Position numbers and translations under genes: made by a program. A stretch of DNA of 37,036 bases, taken from assembly GCA_945915235.1 (NCBI GenBank), contig CAMEEX010000012.1, positions 1 through 37,036 of the forward strand. The letters are read 5' to 3'. Source of the DNA: an uncultured Clostridia bacterium (GTDB lineage: Bacteria > Bacillota > Clostridia > Lachnospirales > Lachnospiraceae). Each line of letters starts with the position of its first letter. The first letter of the stretch is position 1. The notes below the pieces were generated by a model. It saw only the letters and a program-made list of their open reading frames with translations. It did not search any database and was not told the DNA's origin. Shown piece after piece: positions 24,607 to 33,630 of this stretch.

Positions 24607-25938
24607 ATGAGCAGATACAGCAAAGAGGATATATTAAGACTTGTAGCTGAGGAAGATGTTGAGTTCGTCCGTTTGCAGTTTACAGATGCATTCGGAATAC
24701 TGAAAAATGTGGCGATCACGTCGAGCCAGTTAAAGAGGGCGTTGGACAATAAGATTATGTTCGACGGAGCTTCTATAGATGGTTTTGTGAGGATAGAGGA
24801 GTCGGATATGTATCTGTACCCTGACCTTGACAGCTTTACGATTTTCCCATGGAGGCCGCAGCAGGGCAAGGTGGCAAGGCTTATCTGCGATGTGTATAAG
24901 CCGGACGGAACACCTTTTGAGGGCGACCCGAGGTATATTTTAAAGAGAGTTTTAAAGGAAGCAGCCGATATGGGCTACACCTTCAATGTCGGACCTGAGT
25001 GCGAGTTTTTTCTCTTCGCTTCTGACGAGGCGGGCAGACCTACGACCGACTCCGATGAGCAGGCAGGATATTTTGACCTTGGGCCTAATGATTACGGCGA
25101 GAATGCAAGGCGCGACATGGTTCTCACGCTCGAGGACATGGGCTTCGTGATAGAGGCATCGCACCATGAGGCGGCACCGGCACAGCATGAGATAGATTTC
25201 AAGTATGACGAGGGACTCAAGGTTGCCGATGACATTATGACCTTCAAGCTTGTGGTAAAGACTATCGCGAAGAGACATGGAATGTATGCGACCTTCATGC
25301 CGAAGCCTAAGTACGGGGTGAACGGTTCGGGAATGCATATAAACATGTCGCTGTCAAAGGACGGGAAGAATGCGTTCTGCGACCCTGAGGATAAGCTGGG
25401 GCTCAGCGAGACGGCATATCAGTTCATAGCAGGAATTTTAGAGCATGTGAAGGGTATAACAGCCATCGCCAATCCGCTTATCAACTCATACAAACGACTT
25501 GTTCCGGGCTATGAAGCGCCGGTTTACATTGCGTGGTCGGCGACCAACAGAAGTCCTCTTATACGCATACCGGCGTCGGAGGGCGAGGGGACGAGGGCGG
25601 AGCTCAGAAGCCCGGACCCGACAGCCAACCCGTATCTGGTGCTCGCGGTATGTCTGGCAGCAGGACTCGACGGCATCAGAAGAAAGCTTGCCATTCCACA
25701 GGCTGTCAACAGAAATATCTATGATATGACGGACAGCGAGCGGAGTGAAGCAGGAATAGACAGCCTACCTGAAAACCTTATGGAGGCGGGAATTGAGCTC
25801 GCAAATGACGAGTATCTTAAAAATACACTTGGACCGCACATCACCAGAGTCTACCTTGACAACATAAAGAAGGAGTGGAAGGACTACTCCACACAGGTTA
25901 CTGACTGGGAAATCAAGCAGTATCTTTATAAATATTAA
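24607..25938 (+). CDS. glnA: Type I glutamine synthetase
   Basis: A 443-aa cytosolic enzyme making glutamine from glutamate, ammonia and ATP. The N-terminal beta-grasp region has [21 protein letters not shown]. The catalytic domain shows [10 protein letters not shown] (about 131-140), [15 protein letters not shown] (about 186-200), the ATP-site [13 protein letters not shown] (about 239-251) and [14 protein letters not shown] (about 310-323). The 443-aa length and the absence of the adenylylation-loop insertion fit the GSI-alpha group of Gram-positives, regulated by feedback and DNA-binding proteins rather than adenylylation. The SD GGAGG is in the leader. An ANTAR regulator gene follows after 16 nt. 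Confidence 0.96.
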   Translation: MSRYSKEDILRLVAEEDVEFVRLQFTDAFGILKNVAITSSQLKRALDNKIMFDGASIDGFVRIEESDMYLYPDLDSFTIFPWRPQQGKVARLICDVYKPDGTPFEGDPRYILKRVLKEAADMGYTFNVGPECEFFLFASDEAGRPTTDSDEQAGYFDLGPNDYGENARRDMVLTLEDMGFVIEASHHEAAPAQHEIDFKYDEGLKVADDIMTFKLVVKTIAKRHGMYATFMPKPKYGVNGSGMHINMSLSKDGKNAFCDPEDKLGLSETAYQFIAGILEHVKGITAIANPLINSYKRLVPGYEAPVYIAWSATNRSPLIRIPASEGEGTRAELRSPDPTANPYLVLAVCLAAGLDGIRRKLAIPQAVNRNIYDMTDSERSEAGIDSLPENLMEAGIELANDEYLKNTLGPHITRVYLDNIKKEWKDYSTQVTDWEIKQYLYKY

Positions 25939-25954
25939 TGTCGAGAGGGTTTGT

Positions 25955-26497
25955 ATGGAAAACATAATAGTTGTGTTTCCTAAGATTGAGGACGGAAAGG
26001 GACTCAAGGGACTTCTTGTGAAGAACGGCTTTCGCGTTGATGTGGTCTGCACGACGGGGGCGTTTGCCCTTGAACATGCACACTCCCTGAGCGGGGGTAT
26101 TGTGATATCGGGTTATAAGCTGCCGGATATGCTGTATCTTGAGCTCAAGGAGAGCCTTCCGCCGCAGTTTGAGCTTCTCCTGCTTGCTTCGGAGAGAGTG
26201 CTCGCGCAGTGTCCGAGCGATATCGTGAGTATATCGATGCCCGTAAAGACGGTGGATTTCGTGAACACCATACACATGATGTTCGAGGCGCAGTACAGGC
26301 GCAGAAAAAGACAGAAGATGCAGCCGACGGTCAGAAACACCGAGGAGCGCAAGCTCATCGATGAGGCTAAAGCGGTTCTGATGGAGCGAAACCACATGAC
26401 GGAGGACGAGGCGCACAGATATATCCAGAAATGTGCGATGGACAGCGGGACGAAGCTTGTCGAGTCGGCGCAGATGGTGCTGAGCTTATATGTATAG
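25955..26497 (+). CDS. ANTAR-domain response-regulator-like antiterminator
   Basis: A 180-aa protein. Residues 1-115 form a receiver-like domain (starts MENIIVVFPKIEDGKGLKGLLVKNGF), but the usual phospho-acceptor aspartate is not obvious; the expected position reads GGIVISGYKLPD. A basic coiled linker (RRRKRQK) leads to the C-terminal ANTAR domain (about 125-180) with ERKLIDEAKAVLMERNHMTEDEAHRYIQKCAMDSG. ANTAR proteins bind paired hexaloop RNA hairpins and prevent termination, often in nitrogen-metabolism genes (NasR, AmiR, EutV). It lies 16 nt after glnA and so is probably cotranscribed. No target hairpin pair is visible in this window. Confidence 0.88.
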   Translation: MENIIVVFPKIEDGKGLKGLLVKNGFRVDVVCTTGAFALEHAHSLSGGIVISGYKLPDMLYLELKESLPPQFELLLLASERVLAQCPSDIVSISMPVKTVDFVNTIHMMFEAQYRRRKRQKMQPTVRNTEERKLIDEAKAVLMERNHMTEDEAHRYIQKCAMDSGTKLVESAQMVLSLYV

Positions 26498-26565
26498 AAG
26501 ACGATTGGTTGTTATCAGGTGTAAAAATATATCAAATGAGATGAAATGGAGATTAGTGTGATAGT

Positions 26566-27492
26566 ATGAAGTTTACAAAAATGCAGGGACTTGGAAATGA
26601 TTATGTGTATGTTGACTGCACAAAGGAGGAGCTCGCGACCCCTGCCGACATAGCGAGGGCTGTGAGCGACAGACATTACGGGATTGGATCCGACGGGCTT
26701 ATCCTTATAAAGCCGTCAAAGGTTGCGGATTTTTATATGGAAATGTACAATGCAGACGGCTCGAGAAGTGCGATGTGCGGAAACGGAATACGCTGTGTCG
26801 GAAAATATGTGTACGATTTCGGGCTTACGGACAAGCTTGACGTGTCGATTGAGACGGCGGCAGGAATAAAATACCTTTCGCTGAGACTTTTGGGCGGACA
26901 GGTGAGAGAGGTCAGGGTAAACATGGGGGCTCCCGTGTTTGAGCCTTCGCTTGTGCCGACAACGCTCGAGGCGACAAGAAAAATAGAGGCTAACGGAATT
27001 GACCTTGCTGCGCCGTTACATGAAGGATATGACAATTCTGTATCGGATAAGGTTCCTGTTGTCCTTGACGCTCCGCTCACTGTCGACGGAAAAGAGTACA
27101 GAGTAAGCTGTGTATCTATGGGAAATCCGCATGTAATAACATATGTCGATGACGAAAAGGCAGTAGATATAGAGAAAATCGGACCGCTTTTTGAGAGCAA
27201 TACAGTATTCCCGGAGCGCACGAACACGGAGTTCATCCGCGTTGCGGACAGACAGAACATCTATATGCGCGTGTGGGAGAGAGGAACCGGTGAGACGCTT
27301 GCCTGCGGAACCGGGGCGTGTGCGTCCGCTGTTGCGACCATGTTAAACGGTCTGTGCGACAGAAGGGTTACGGTACATCTTCTCGGAGGCGACCTTTTCA
27401 TCGAGTGGGACGAGAAGGAAAATGTAGTATATATGACAGGACCGGCGGTCACTGTATTTACCGGCGATTATCCGCTTATAAGTCTTTTGTAA
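26566..27492 (+). CDS. dapF: Diaminopimelate epimerase
   Basis: A 308-aa enzyme converting LL- to meso-diaminopimelate for lysine and peptidoglycan. The start reads MKFTKMQGLGNDYVYVDC. The two catalytic cysteines lie in AMCGNGIRCVGKY (about residues 69-81) and TLACGTGACASA (about 244-255). Length is slightly above the usual ~275 because of a lineage insertion. The gene precedes dapL by 71 nt, consistent with a DAP aminotransferase pathway operon. An AATGGAGATTAG element upstream resembles the SD module before pmbA and capA but lacks the hairpin. Confidence 0.95.
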   Translation: MKFTKMQGLGNDYVYVDCTKEELATPADIARAVSDRHYGIGSDGLILIKPSKVADFYMEMYNADGSRSAMCGNGIRCVGKYVYDFGLTDKLDVSIETAAGIKYLSLRLLGGQVREVRVNMGAPVFEPSLVPTTLEATRKIEANGIDLAAPLHEGYDNSVSDKVPVVLDAPLTVDGKEYRVSCVSMGNPHVITYVDDEKAVDIEKIGPLFESNTVFPERTNTEFIRVADRQNIYMRVWERGTGETLACGTGACASAVATMLNGLCDRRVTVHLLGGDLFIEWDEKENVVYMTGPAVTVFTGDYPLISLL

Positions 27493-27563
27493 GAGGCGTT
27501 TTGATATATTACAGCAATTATTACAGCAATTTCATAAATAACTGAAATATAGGAGGACACAAC

Positions 27564-28778
27564 ATGTTTAAGCTCAATGACAATTATCTCAAGTTACCGG
27601 GAAGTTACCTTTTCTCGACGATAGGAAAGAAGGTAAAGGCATATTCAGAGGAACACCCGGATAAGAAAATCATCCGTCTCGGTATAGGCGATGTGACACA
27701 GCCGCTTGCACCTGCAATCATAAAGGCGCTTCACGGTGCGGTTGACGAGATGGCTGACGCTAAGACTTTCAGAGGCTATGCGCCTGACCTTGGCTATGAA
27801 TTTTTGAGAAACGCAATCGCCGACAACGATTACAAGGCGAGAGGCTGCAATATAGCCGCCGACGAGATATTTGTCAGCGACGGTGCAAAGAGCGACAGCG
27901 CAAACATTCAGGAAATATTAAGCCTTGACAACAAGATTGCGGTGTGCGACCCGGTTTACCCGGTGTATGTTGACTCTAACGTGATGGCAGGAAGGACAGG
28001 CACCTACGATGCCGCAGCACAGACCTGGAGCGATGTGATTTACATGCCTTGCAATGCTGAGAACAATTTTGTGCCGGAACTTCCGAAGGAAACTCCGGAT
28101 GTAATTTATCTGTGCTATCCGAACAACCCTACCGGAACGACACTCACGAAGGATCAGCTTCAGGTGTGGGTTGACTATGCGAACAAGGTTGGCGCATTAA
28201 TCATATATGATGCCGCCTACGAGGCATATATCTCAGAGGAGAATGTTCCGCACACCATCTACGAGTGTGAGGGCGCGAGAAACTGTGCGATTGAGCTTAG
28301 AAGTTTCTCAAAGAACGCGGGCTTTACGGGCGTGCGCCTTGGCTTTACCGTAATTCCGAAGGATATCAAGTGCGGCGACGTGATGCTTCACTCCCTCTGG
28401 GCAAGACGTCACGGCACAAAGTACAACGGCGCCCCTTACATCGTGCAGAGAGCCGGCGAGGCTGTTTACTCGGCTGAGGGTAAGGCGGAGTTGAAGGAGC
28501 AGGTTGCCTACTACATGAAGAACGCCAAGACCATAAAGGACGGACTTGCATCTGCGGGCTACACGGTATTTGGCGGTGTGAATGCGCCATACATCTGGCT
28601 CAAGACACCTGACAACATGAGCTCATGGGATTTCTTCGATTACCTTCTCGAGAACGTGAACATCGTCGGAACACCGGGCTCAGGCTTCGGACCAAGCGGC
28701 GAAGGATATTTCAGACTGACTGCATTCGGCTCATACGATAACACGGTCGAGGCGCTTGAGAGAATTAAAAATATGTAG
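27564..28778 (+). CDS. dapL: LL-diaminopimelate aminotransferase
   Basis: A 404-aa fold-type I PLP aminotransferase converting tetrahydrodipicolinate directly to LL-DAP. MFKLNDNYLKLPGSYLFSTIGKKV and RLGIGDVTQPLAPAIIKALH are typical of DapL. YPNNPTGTTL (about 190-199) binds the substrate/PLP region, and the PLP lysine lies in RSFSKNAGFTGVRLGF (about 247-262). The AGGAGG SD is optimal. With dapF, this shows the aminotransferase variant of lysine synthesis, common in Clostridia and replacing DapC/D/E. Confidence 0.96.
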   Translation: MFKLNDNYLKLPGSYLFSTIGKKVKAYSEEHPDKKIIRLGIGDVTQPLAPAIIKALHGAVDEMADAKTFRGYAPDLGYEFLRNAIADNDYKARGCNIAADEIFVSDGAKSDSANIQEILSLDNKIAVCDPVYPVYVDSNVMAGRTGTYDAAAQTWSDVIYMPCNAENNFVPELPKETPDVIYLCYPNNPTGTTLTKDQLQVWVDYANKVGALIIYDAAYEAYISEENVPHTIYECEGARNCAIELRSFSKNAGFTGVRLGFTVIPKDIKCGDVMLHSLWARRHGTKYNGAPYIVQRAGEAVYSAEGKAELKEQVAYYMKNAKTIKDGLASAGYTVFGGVNAPYIWLKTPDNMSSWDFFDYLLENVNIVGTPGSGFGPSGEGYFRLTAFGSYDNTVEALERIKNM

Positions 28779-28942
28779 CCATCTCTGGGACATGGGGGCT
28801 GACATCGGTGTTCCAAAGCGAATTCTACTTCCAAGGGGTGTTAATTTTCCGCTTTCGGTGTAGTATATTACTCAAAAAGGAAGTGCAGGGAGCCGCGCTT
28901 TAATATAGGTGACGGCATTGTTGCATTGGAATGGAGCATTAT

Positions 28943-29833
28943 ATGGACACAGTAAAGATTGGAAGGTACATTGCACAAAAGAGAAGGGGACTGGGACTTA
29001 CACAGAGGCAGGTGGCAGAGAAGCTTGGCATGAGCGATAAGTCTGTCTCTAAGTGGGAGAGAGGTGTATGCCTGCCGGATGTTTCCGTATACACAGAGCT
29101 TTGCGAAATACTGGGAATAAATCTCAATGAGTTTTTTGCCGGTGAGGATATCCGCGTTGAAGCGATTGTAAAGCAGTCCGAGGACAACATCATACAGATT
29201 GCGACGGACAGCAAGCACAGGCAGAATAAGCTGAAATGTGTGATAGCGCTGCTTCTTGTTATTGTTCTGGCTGCGGGTGCGGTTATTGGGGTAAGGTTGT
29301 ATCTCTTAAACAGACCGCAGAATTATATCTGCGCGGTCGACAGGGAGAGTGTCGAGATGAAGACTGCACAGCTATTGTCAGGGGTAGATGGGGCGTACAT
29401 GTACAAGTATGTGACTACCGACAGCTTCAACTTGTTGACCATCTACATATCCAAGTATGAATCGGGAAAGCTGATAGATAAGGACAGGGTTGAGGTTGTA
29501 TATGATGGCTTAGACTCACCGGAAAATGGAATGATAGTGATTGTTCCTGATTTTGACAGCAACACAATAAGGCTTATCATATCGGATGACTGTGCAAAGC
29601 TCAAAACGGAGATACCGATACTTGATGGAGTGACGGACAGAGGTCATAGTGCAAGAAGCATTGTACAGCTTGAGGGGAAAAAAGCAATAAAATATGATGA
29701 AGAACAGGGCTTGTTTGCGCTAACCTGCGGTAAAAATGCGCTTCGCTCAGAGAGCATAGAGGAGTTGGAAGCCGGAAATGCAAAAGCGGAGAATGATTAT
29801 ACTTATTATCTATCGTTTAAGTTTGGAAAGTAG
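28943..29833 (+). CDS. XRE-family regulator with membrane anchor and extracellular domain
   Basis: A 296-aa protein. The N-terminal HTH (residues ~6-60) reads IGRYIAQKRRGLGLTQRQVAEKLGMSDKSVSKWERGVCLPDVS. A linker (to ~90) leads to one membrane segment (about 94-118, CVIALLLVIVLAAGAVIGVRLYLL) and a ~180-residue extracytoplasmic C-terminal domain of unknown fold. This arrangement suggests a one-component sensor that binds DNA from the membrane; the ligand and targets are unknown. I use ATG 28943, which has GGAATGGAG upstream; ATG 28931 lies inside that SD. It is monocistronic, with a strong terminator following. Confidence 0.8.
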   Translation: MDTVKIGRYIAQKRRGLGLTQRQVAEKLGMSDKSVSKWERGVCLPDVSVYTELCEILGINLNEFFAGEDIRVEAIVKQSEDNIIQIATDSKHRQNKLKCVIALLLVIVLAAGAVIGVRLYLLNRPQNYICAVDRESVEMKTAQLLSGVDGAYMYKYVTTDSFNLLTIYISKYESGKLIDKDRVEVVYDGLDSPENGMIVIVPDFDSNTIRLIISDDCAKLKTEIPILDGVTDRGHSARSIVQLEGKKAIKYDEEQGLFALTCGKNALRSESIEELEAGNAKAENDYTYYLSFKFGK

Positions 29834-29876
29834 CATGTAATAATTATGAATTTACTTGTAAAATTTTACATCTAAT

Positions 29877-29922
29877 AAAGGTATTGATTTGTGGGATATT
29901 CTATAAATCAATACCTTTTTTG
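29877..29922. terminator. Strong terminator after the XRE gene
   Basis: A perfect 14-bp stem pairs 29877-29890 with 29905-29918 and is followed by further T residues. The A-rich left edge means it can also stop minus-strand transcripts leaving the second giant hairpin. Confidence 0.85.
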
Positions 29923-29940
29923 ATACAATTACCTATATAA

Positions 29941-30245
29941 GATTCGGGTGGCAAAGCATGCCAGATATACTTGGCTGTGTATAACGTATTATATTTATGC
30001 ATATCACGACTTTTGGGAGAAGCTTAGATGTTCTTAGAACTCTGCTAAGTCCCTAGCCAAAAGCAGCACGGATGCTGCTTTAGAAGCAATGCATACAAGG
30101 ATGTATGCTTTGCTTCGGTGGCGGACGCATAGAACACCTTAATCAGAGTTATTAGAACATCTTGCTTCGTACAAAGGAGCTGATATGCATAAATATAATA
30201 CATTATACACTCATGGATTAAATGGCATGCTTTGCCACCCGAATC
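29941..30245 (-). ncRNA. Giant rod-shaped structured element, copy 2 (inverted)
   Basis: About 305 nt. 29941-29962 pair with 30224-30245, and 29978-30004 with 30183-30209 (27 bp, one mismatch). AGATGTTCT/AGAACATCT near 30026 and 30160 continues the rod. At the apex are two hairpins with CGGAT- and AGGAT-containing loops (about 30063-30080 and 30085-30116). When this copy is reverse-complemented its apex aligns with copy 1 (CCGCCACCG, then two hairpins with TCC loops, then TGGCT), so the equivalent strand is minus. At least five rod pairs differ from copy 1 on both arms together. It accounts for most of the 563-bp gap before gatC, and no protein is encoded. Confidence 0.6.
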
Positions 30246-30252
30246 TCACATA

Positions 30253-30281
30253 AATATATCTTATCAGATAATGTTTCCGAA
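30253..30281 (-). promoter_or_regulatory. Possible promoter for giant hairpin copy 2
   Basis: On the minus strand TTCGGA (30276-30281) and TATATT (30253-30258) are 17 bp apart, ending 7 bp before the rod. The TATATTTA run aligns with TATAATTA before copy 1. The -35 is poor, so the call is tentative. Confidence 0.35.
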
Positions 30282-30291
30282 TATAATAAAC

Positions 30292-30320
30292 TTGTCTTTA
30301 AAGCAAAAATGTGCTACAAT
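30292..30320 (+). promoter_or_regulatory. Promoter of gatCAB
   Basis: TTGTCT at 30292-30297 and TACAAT at 30315-30320 are separated by 17 bp with a TGC extended -10, giving a ~70-nt leader to gatC. Confidence 0.75.
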
Positions 30321-30396
30321 TAAAAGGATTTAGTTAATTGCAGTATAAAAGTGTATTTTATGGCTGCAAAACAAGGTATATAAGGAGAATACGCAG

Positions 30397-30690
30397 ATGG
30401 CAAATGTTATTACAGACGAAACCATAGAATATGTAGGTATTCTTGCAAAGCTTGAACTCTCCGGCGAGGAGAAGGAAGCTGCCAAGAAGGATATGGGAAA
30501 TATGTTAAATTATATCGATATGCTTAATGAACTTGATACGGACGGGGTTCAGCCAATGTCAAATGTATTTCCGGTTAAGAATGTGTTCCGTGAAGATGTC
30601 GTGACCAACGGCGATGACAGTGAGAATATGCTTGCCAATGCGCCTGAGGAGAAGGATGGCTTCTATGTGGTGCCTAAGACTGTGGAATAA
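30397..30690 (+). CDS. gatC: Aspartyl/glutamyl-tRNA amidotransferase subunit C
   Basis: A 97-aa protein. [50 protein letters not shown] is the GatC pattern, and the C-terminal [31 protein letters not shown] is the usual belt ending in VPK. It holds GatA and GatB together in the amidotransferase that converts Glu-tRNA(Gln) or Asp-tRNA(Asn) to the amidated forms. It is first in the gatCAB operon, with the SD AAGGAGAA. Confidence 0.95.
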   Translation: MANVITDETIEYVGILAKLELSGEEKEAAKKDMGNMLNYIDMLNELDTDGVQPMSNVFPVKNVFREDVVTNGDDSENMLANAPEEKDGFYVVPKTVE

Positions 30691-30747
30691 ATGCAGTGAG
30701 AAACTGTGTTTGCGAAATATATAGTAAATTATGGATTGGAGACAGAT

Positions 30748-32187
30748 ATGGATATTGCGAAGATGACAGCGACAGAGCTTGGCAGAAAAATTAAAGCCAA
30801 AGAGATTTCTGTCCGCGAGGCTGTTGAGGCTGTATTTGACAGAATTAAATCCGTTGAGGGTGAGTATAACTGCTATGTGACACTCTGTGAGGAGCAGGCA
30901 CTTAAGAAGGCGGAAGAGGTTCAGAAAAAGATAGATGACGGTACACTTACAGGACCGCTTGCGGGCGTGCCTGTTGCAATCAAGGACAATATGTGTACGA
31001 AGGGTGTGCTCACAACATGCTCCTCCAAGATTTTGGGTAATTTCAAGCCTACATTCTCATCGGAGGCAGTGTTAAATCTTGAGAAGGCAGGTGCCATAAT
31101 AATAGGTAAGACCAACATGGACGAGTTTGCCATGGGAAGCACCACGGAGACATCGTTCTTCGGACCTACCAAGAATCCGAGAAATCCGGAGTATGTTCCG
31201 GGCGGTTCATCGGGCGGTTCGGCTGCGGCTGTTGCTGCGGATGAGTGCTACTATGCGCTTGGCTCCGATACAGGTGGTTCCATCAGACAGCCAAGCTCAT
31301 ACTGTGGCGTTGTCGGAATGAAGCCTACCTACGGAACGGTTTCGAGATACGGACTTATCGCCTATGGCTCATCACTTGACCAGATTGGACCTATAACCAA
31401 GGATGTCACGGACTGTGCGACAGTGCTTGAGGCTATAGCCTCCTATGATGCGAAGGATTCAACATCCGTAAAGAGAGAGCCGGAGGACTATAAGTTCACG
31501 AAGGCGCTTGTTGAGGATGTCAAGGGACTTAAGATAGGTATTCCGAGAACTTATTTTGGAGAGGGAATCGACGAGGAGGTTAAGGAGAAGGTATTAGCCG
31601 CCGCGAAGGTTCTTGAGAGCAGGGGCGCCATTGTCGAGGAGTTCGACCTTGGACTTGTAGATTATGCCATCCCAGCCTACTATATCATTGCATCCGCTGA
31701 GGCAAGCTCTAATCTTGCACGTTTTGATGGTGTGAAGTACGGCTACAGGACAGAAGATTACGATGGACTTCACAATATGTACAAGAAATCTCGTTCAGAG
31801 GGCTTCGGTGCGGAAGTAAAAAGACGTATCATGCTTGGCTCCTTTGTGCTAAGCTCAGGCTATTATGATGCCTACTATATCAAGGCACTTAAGACAAAGG
31901 CACTTATAAAGAAGGAATTTGACAAGGCATTTGAAAAATATGATATCATCTTAGGTCCTGCGGCTCCTACCACGGCACCTAAGCTTGGTGAGTCTTTATC
32001 CGACCCTATCAAGATGTATCTTGGAGATATATATACAATATCCGTGAACCTTGCAGGGCTTCCGGGAATATGTGTTCCATGCGGAAATGACAAAAACGGA
32101 CTTCCGATTGGTGTACAGTTAATCGGGGACTGCTTCTCGGAAAAGACGCTTATCCGCGCGGCGTATACCTATGAGCAGAGTAGATAG
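30748..32187 (+). CDS. gatA: Aspartyl/glutamyl-tRNA amidotransferase subunit A
   Basis: A 479-aa amidase that releases ammonia from glutamine for GatB. The Lys-cisSer-Ser site is visible: VAIKDNMCTKG with the lysine (about residue 76), and PGGSSGGSAAAVAADECYYALGSDTGGSIRQPSSYCG (about 150-186) with both serines. I start at ATG 30748 (MDIAKMTATELGRKI), which has GGAG 6 nt upstream; an in-frame GTG at 30706 adds 14 unusual residues and lacks a comparable SD. It ends 12 nt before gatB. Confidence 0.96.
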   Translation: MDIAKMTATELGRKIKAKEISVREAVEAVFDRIKSVEGEYNCYVTLCEEQALKKAEEVQKKIDDGTLTGPLAGVPVAIKDNMCTKGVLTTCSSKILGNFKPTFSSEAVLNLEKAGAIIIGKTNMDEFAMGSTTETSFFGPTKNPRNPEYVPGGSSGGSAAAVAADECYYALGSDTGGSIRQPSSYCGVVGMKPTYGTVSRYGLIAYGSSLDQIGPITKDVTDCATVLEAIASYDAKDSTSVKREPEDYKFTKALVEDVKGLKIGIPRTYFGEGIDEEVKEKVLAAAKVLESRGAIVEEFDLGLVDYAIPAYYIIASAEASSNLARFDGVKYGYRTEDYDGLHNMYKKSRSEGFGAEVKRRIMLGSFVLSSGYYDAYYIKALKTKALIKKEFDKAFEKYDIILGPAAPTTAPKLGESLSDPIKMYLGDIYTISVNLAGLPGICVPCGNDKNGLPIGVQLIGDCFSEKTLIRAAYTYEQSR

Positions 32188-32199
32188 GAGGAATATCGA

Positions 32200-33630
32200 A
32201 TGAAAGAATACGAAACCGTCATAGGACTTGAGGTTCATGTAGAACTTGCAACAAAAACTAAGATTTTCTGTGGCTGCTCCACGGCATTTGGCGGAGCGCC
32301 TAATACACATGTATGTCCGGTTTGTTCAGGCATGCCGGGTTCACTTCCGGTTTTAAATAAGCAGGTTGTGGAGTACGCGATGGCAGTGGGACTTGCAACC
32401 AACTGCGAGATTAACCGGAAGAATATTTTTGACCGAAAGAATTATTTTTATCCTGATAACCCACAGAATTACCAGATTTCACAGCTCTATCACCCAATCT
32501 GCCACGACGGCGGCATAGAGATAGAGACTGCCGATGGCGGTAAGAAAACCGTAAGAATACATGAAATTCACATGGAGGAGGACGCTGGAAAGCTTGTGCA
32601 TGACGACTGGGAGGATTGCTCACTTGTCGACTTTAATCGTTCTGGTGTTCCACTCATAGAGATTGTGTCCGAGCCGGATATGCGCTCCGCCGACGAGGTA
32701 ATCGCATACCTTGACAAATTAAGACTTATCATCCAGTATCTTGGAGCCTCAGACTGTAAGCTTCAGGAGGGCTCAATGCGCGCCGATGTGAACCTCTCTG
32801 TCCGCGAGGTTGGAGCGAGCGAGTTCGGAACGAGAACGGAGACAAAAAATCTTAACTCTTTCAAGGCTATCGCGAGGGCGATTGAGGCTGAGAAGAAGAG
32901 ACAGATAGAGATTATCGAGGACGGAGGAAAGGTTGTTCAGGAGACCAGACGCTGGGATGACAACAAGGAGTACTCCTACGCGATGCGCTCTAAGGAGGAC
33001 GCGCAGGACTACAGATATTTCCCTGAGCCGGACCTTGTTCCGGTTGTCATTGATGATGAGTGGCTTAATGCCGTCAAGGCACGCCAGCCTGAATTCAGGG
33101 ACGAGAAGAGGGCGAGATATAAGGCAGAGTTCGATATCCCGGAGTACGATGCGGATATCATCACCAATTCTAAGAAGATGGCGGATATCTTCGAGGCTAC
33201 AACCGCAATCTGCAACAAGCCTAAGAAGGTTTCCAACTGGCTTATGGTCGAGACAATGCGTCTCTTAAAAGATAATTCCATGGAGCCGGAGGACATAAGC
33301 TTCTCACCTGAGAACCTTGCCAAGCTTATTGAGCTTGTCGAGGCAGGTTCAATCAACTCAAGCGTTGCCAAGGAAGTATTTGAGAAGATATTTAAGGAAG
33401 ATATAGACCCTGAGAAGTATGTTGAGGAGAAGGGTCTTAAGATTGTAAACGATGACGGCGCGTTAAAGAGCACCATCGAGGAGATAATAGCAGCCAATCC
33501 TCAGTCCGTTGCCGACTATCACAGCGGCAAGGAGAAGGCGCTTGGCTTCCTTGTCGGTCAGACCATGAAGGCTATGAAGGGCAAGGCAAACCCGGCTAGC
33601 ATAAATAAGATACTTAAGGAGCTGCTGTAG
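32200..33630 (+). CDS. gatB: Aspartyl/glutamyl-tRNA amidotransferase subunit B
   Basis: A 476-aa tRNA-binding kinase subunit. YETVIGLEVHVELATKTKIFCGCSTAFG opens the protein, and CPVCSGMPGSLPVLN shows the zinc-type cysteines with the upstream CGC. RKNYFYPDNPQNYQISQ, HMEEDAGK and DFNRSGVPLIEIVSEPD mark the kinase-like site. The C-terminal YqeY-like tail ends SGKEKALGFLVGQTMKAMKGKANPASINKILKELL. The final codons and stop form the edge of the first unit of the downstream tandem repeat. Confidence 0.96.
   Translation: MKEYETVIGLEVHVELATKTKIFCGCSTAFGGAPNTHVCPVCSGMPGSLPVLNKQVVEYAMAVGLATNCEINRKNIFDRKNYFYPDNPQNYQISQLYHPICHDGGIEIETADGGKKTVRIHEIHMEEDAGKLVHDDWEDCSLVDFNRSGVPLIEIVSEPDMRSADEVIAYLDKLRLIIQYLGASDCKLQEGSMRADVNLSVREVGASEFGTRTETKNLNSFKAIARAIEAEKKRQIEIIEDGGKVVQETRRWDDNKEYSYAMRSKEDAQDYRYFPEPDLVPVVIDDEWLNAVKARQPEFRDEKRARYKAEFDIPEYDADIITNSKKMADIFEATTAICNKPKKVSNWLMVETMRLLKDNSMEPEDISFSPENLAKLIELVEAGSINSSVAKEVFEKIFKEDIDPEKYVEEKGLKIVNDDGALKSTIEEIIAANPQSVADYHSGKEKALGFLVGQTMKAMKGKANPASINKILKELL

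Noticed and set aside
30706..30747. Upstream GTG as the gatA start.
   Set aside because: It adds 14 residues absent from the normal GatA N-terminus and lacks an SD as good as the GGAG before ATG 30748.
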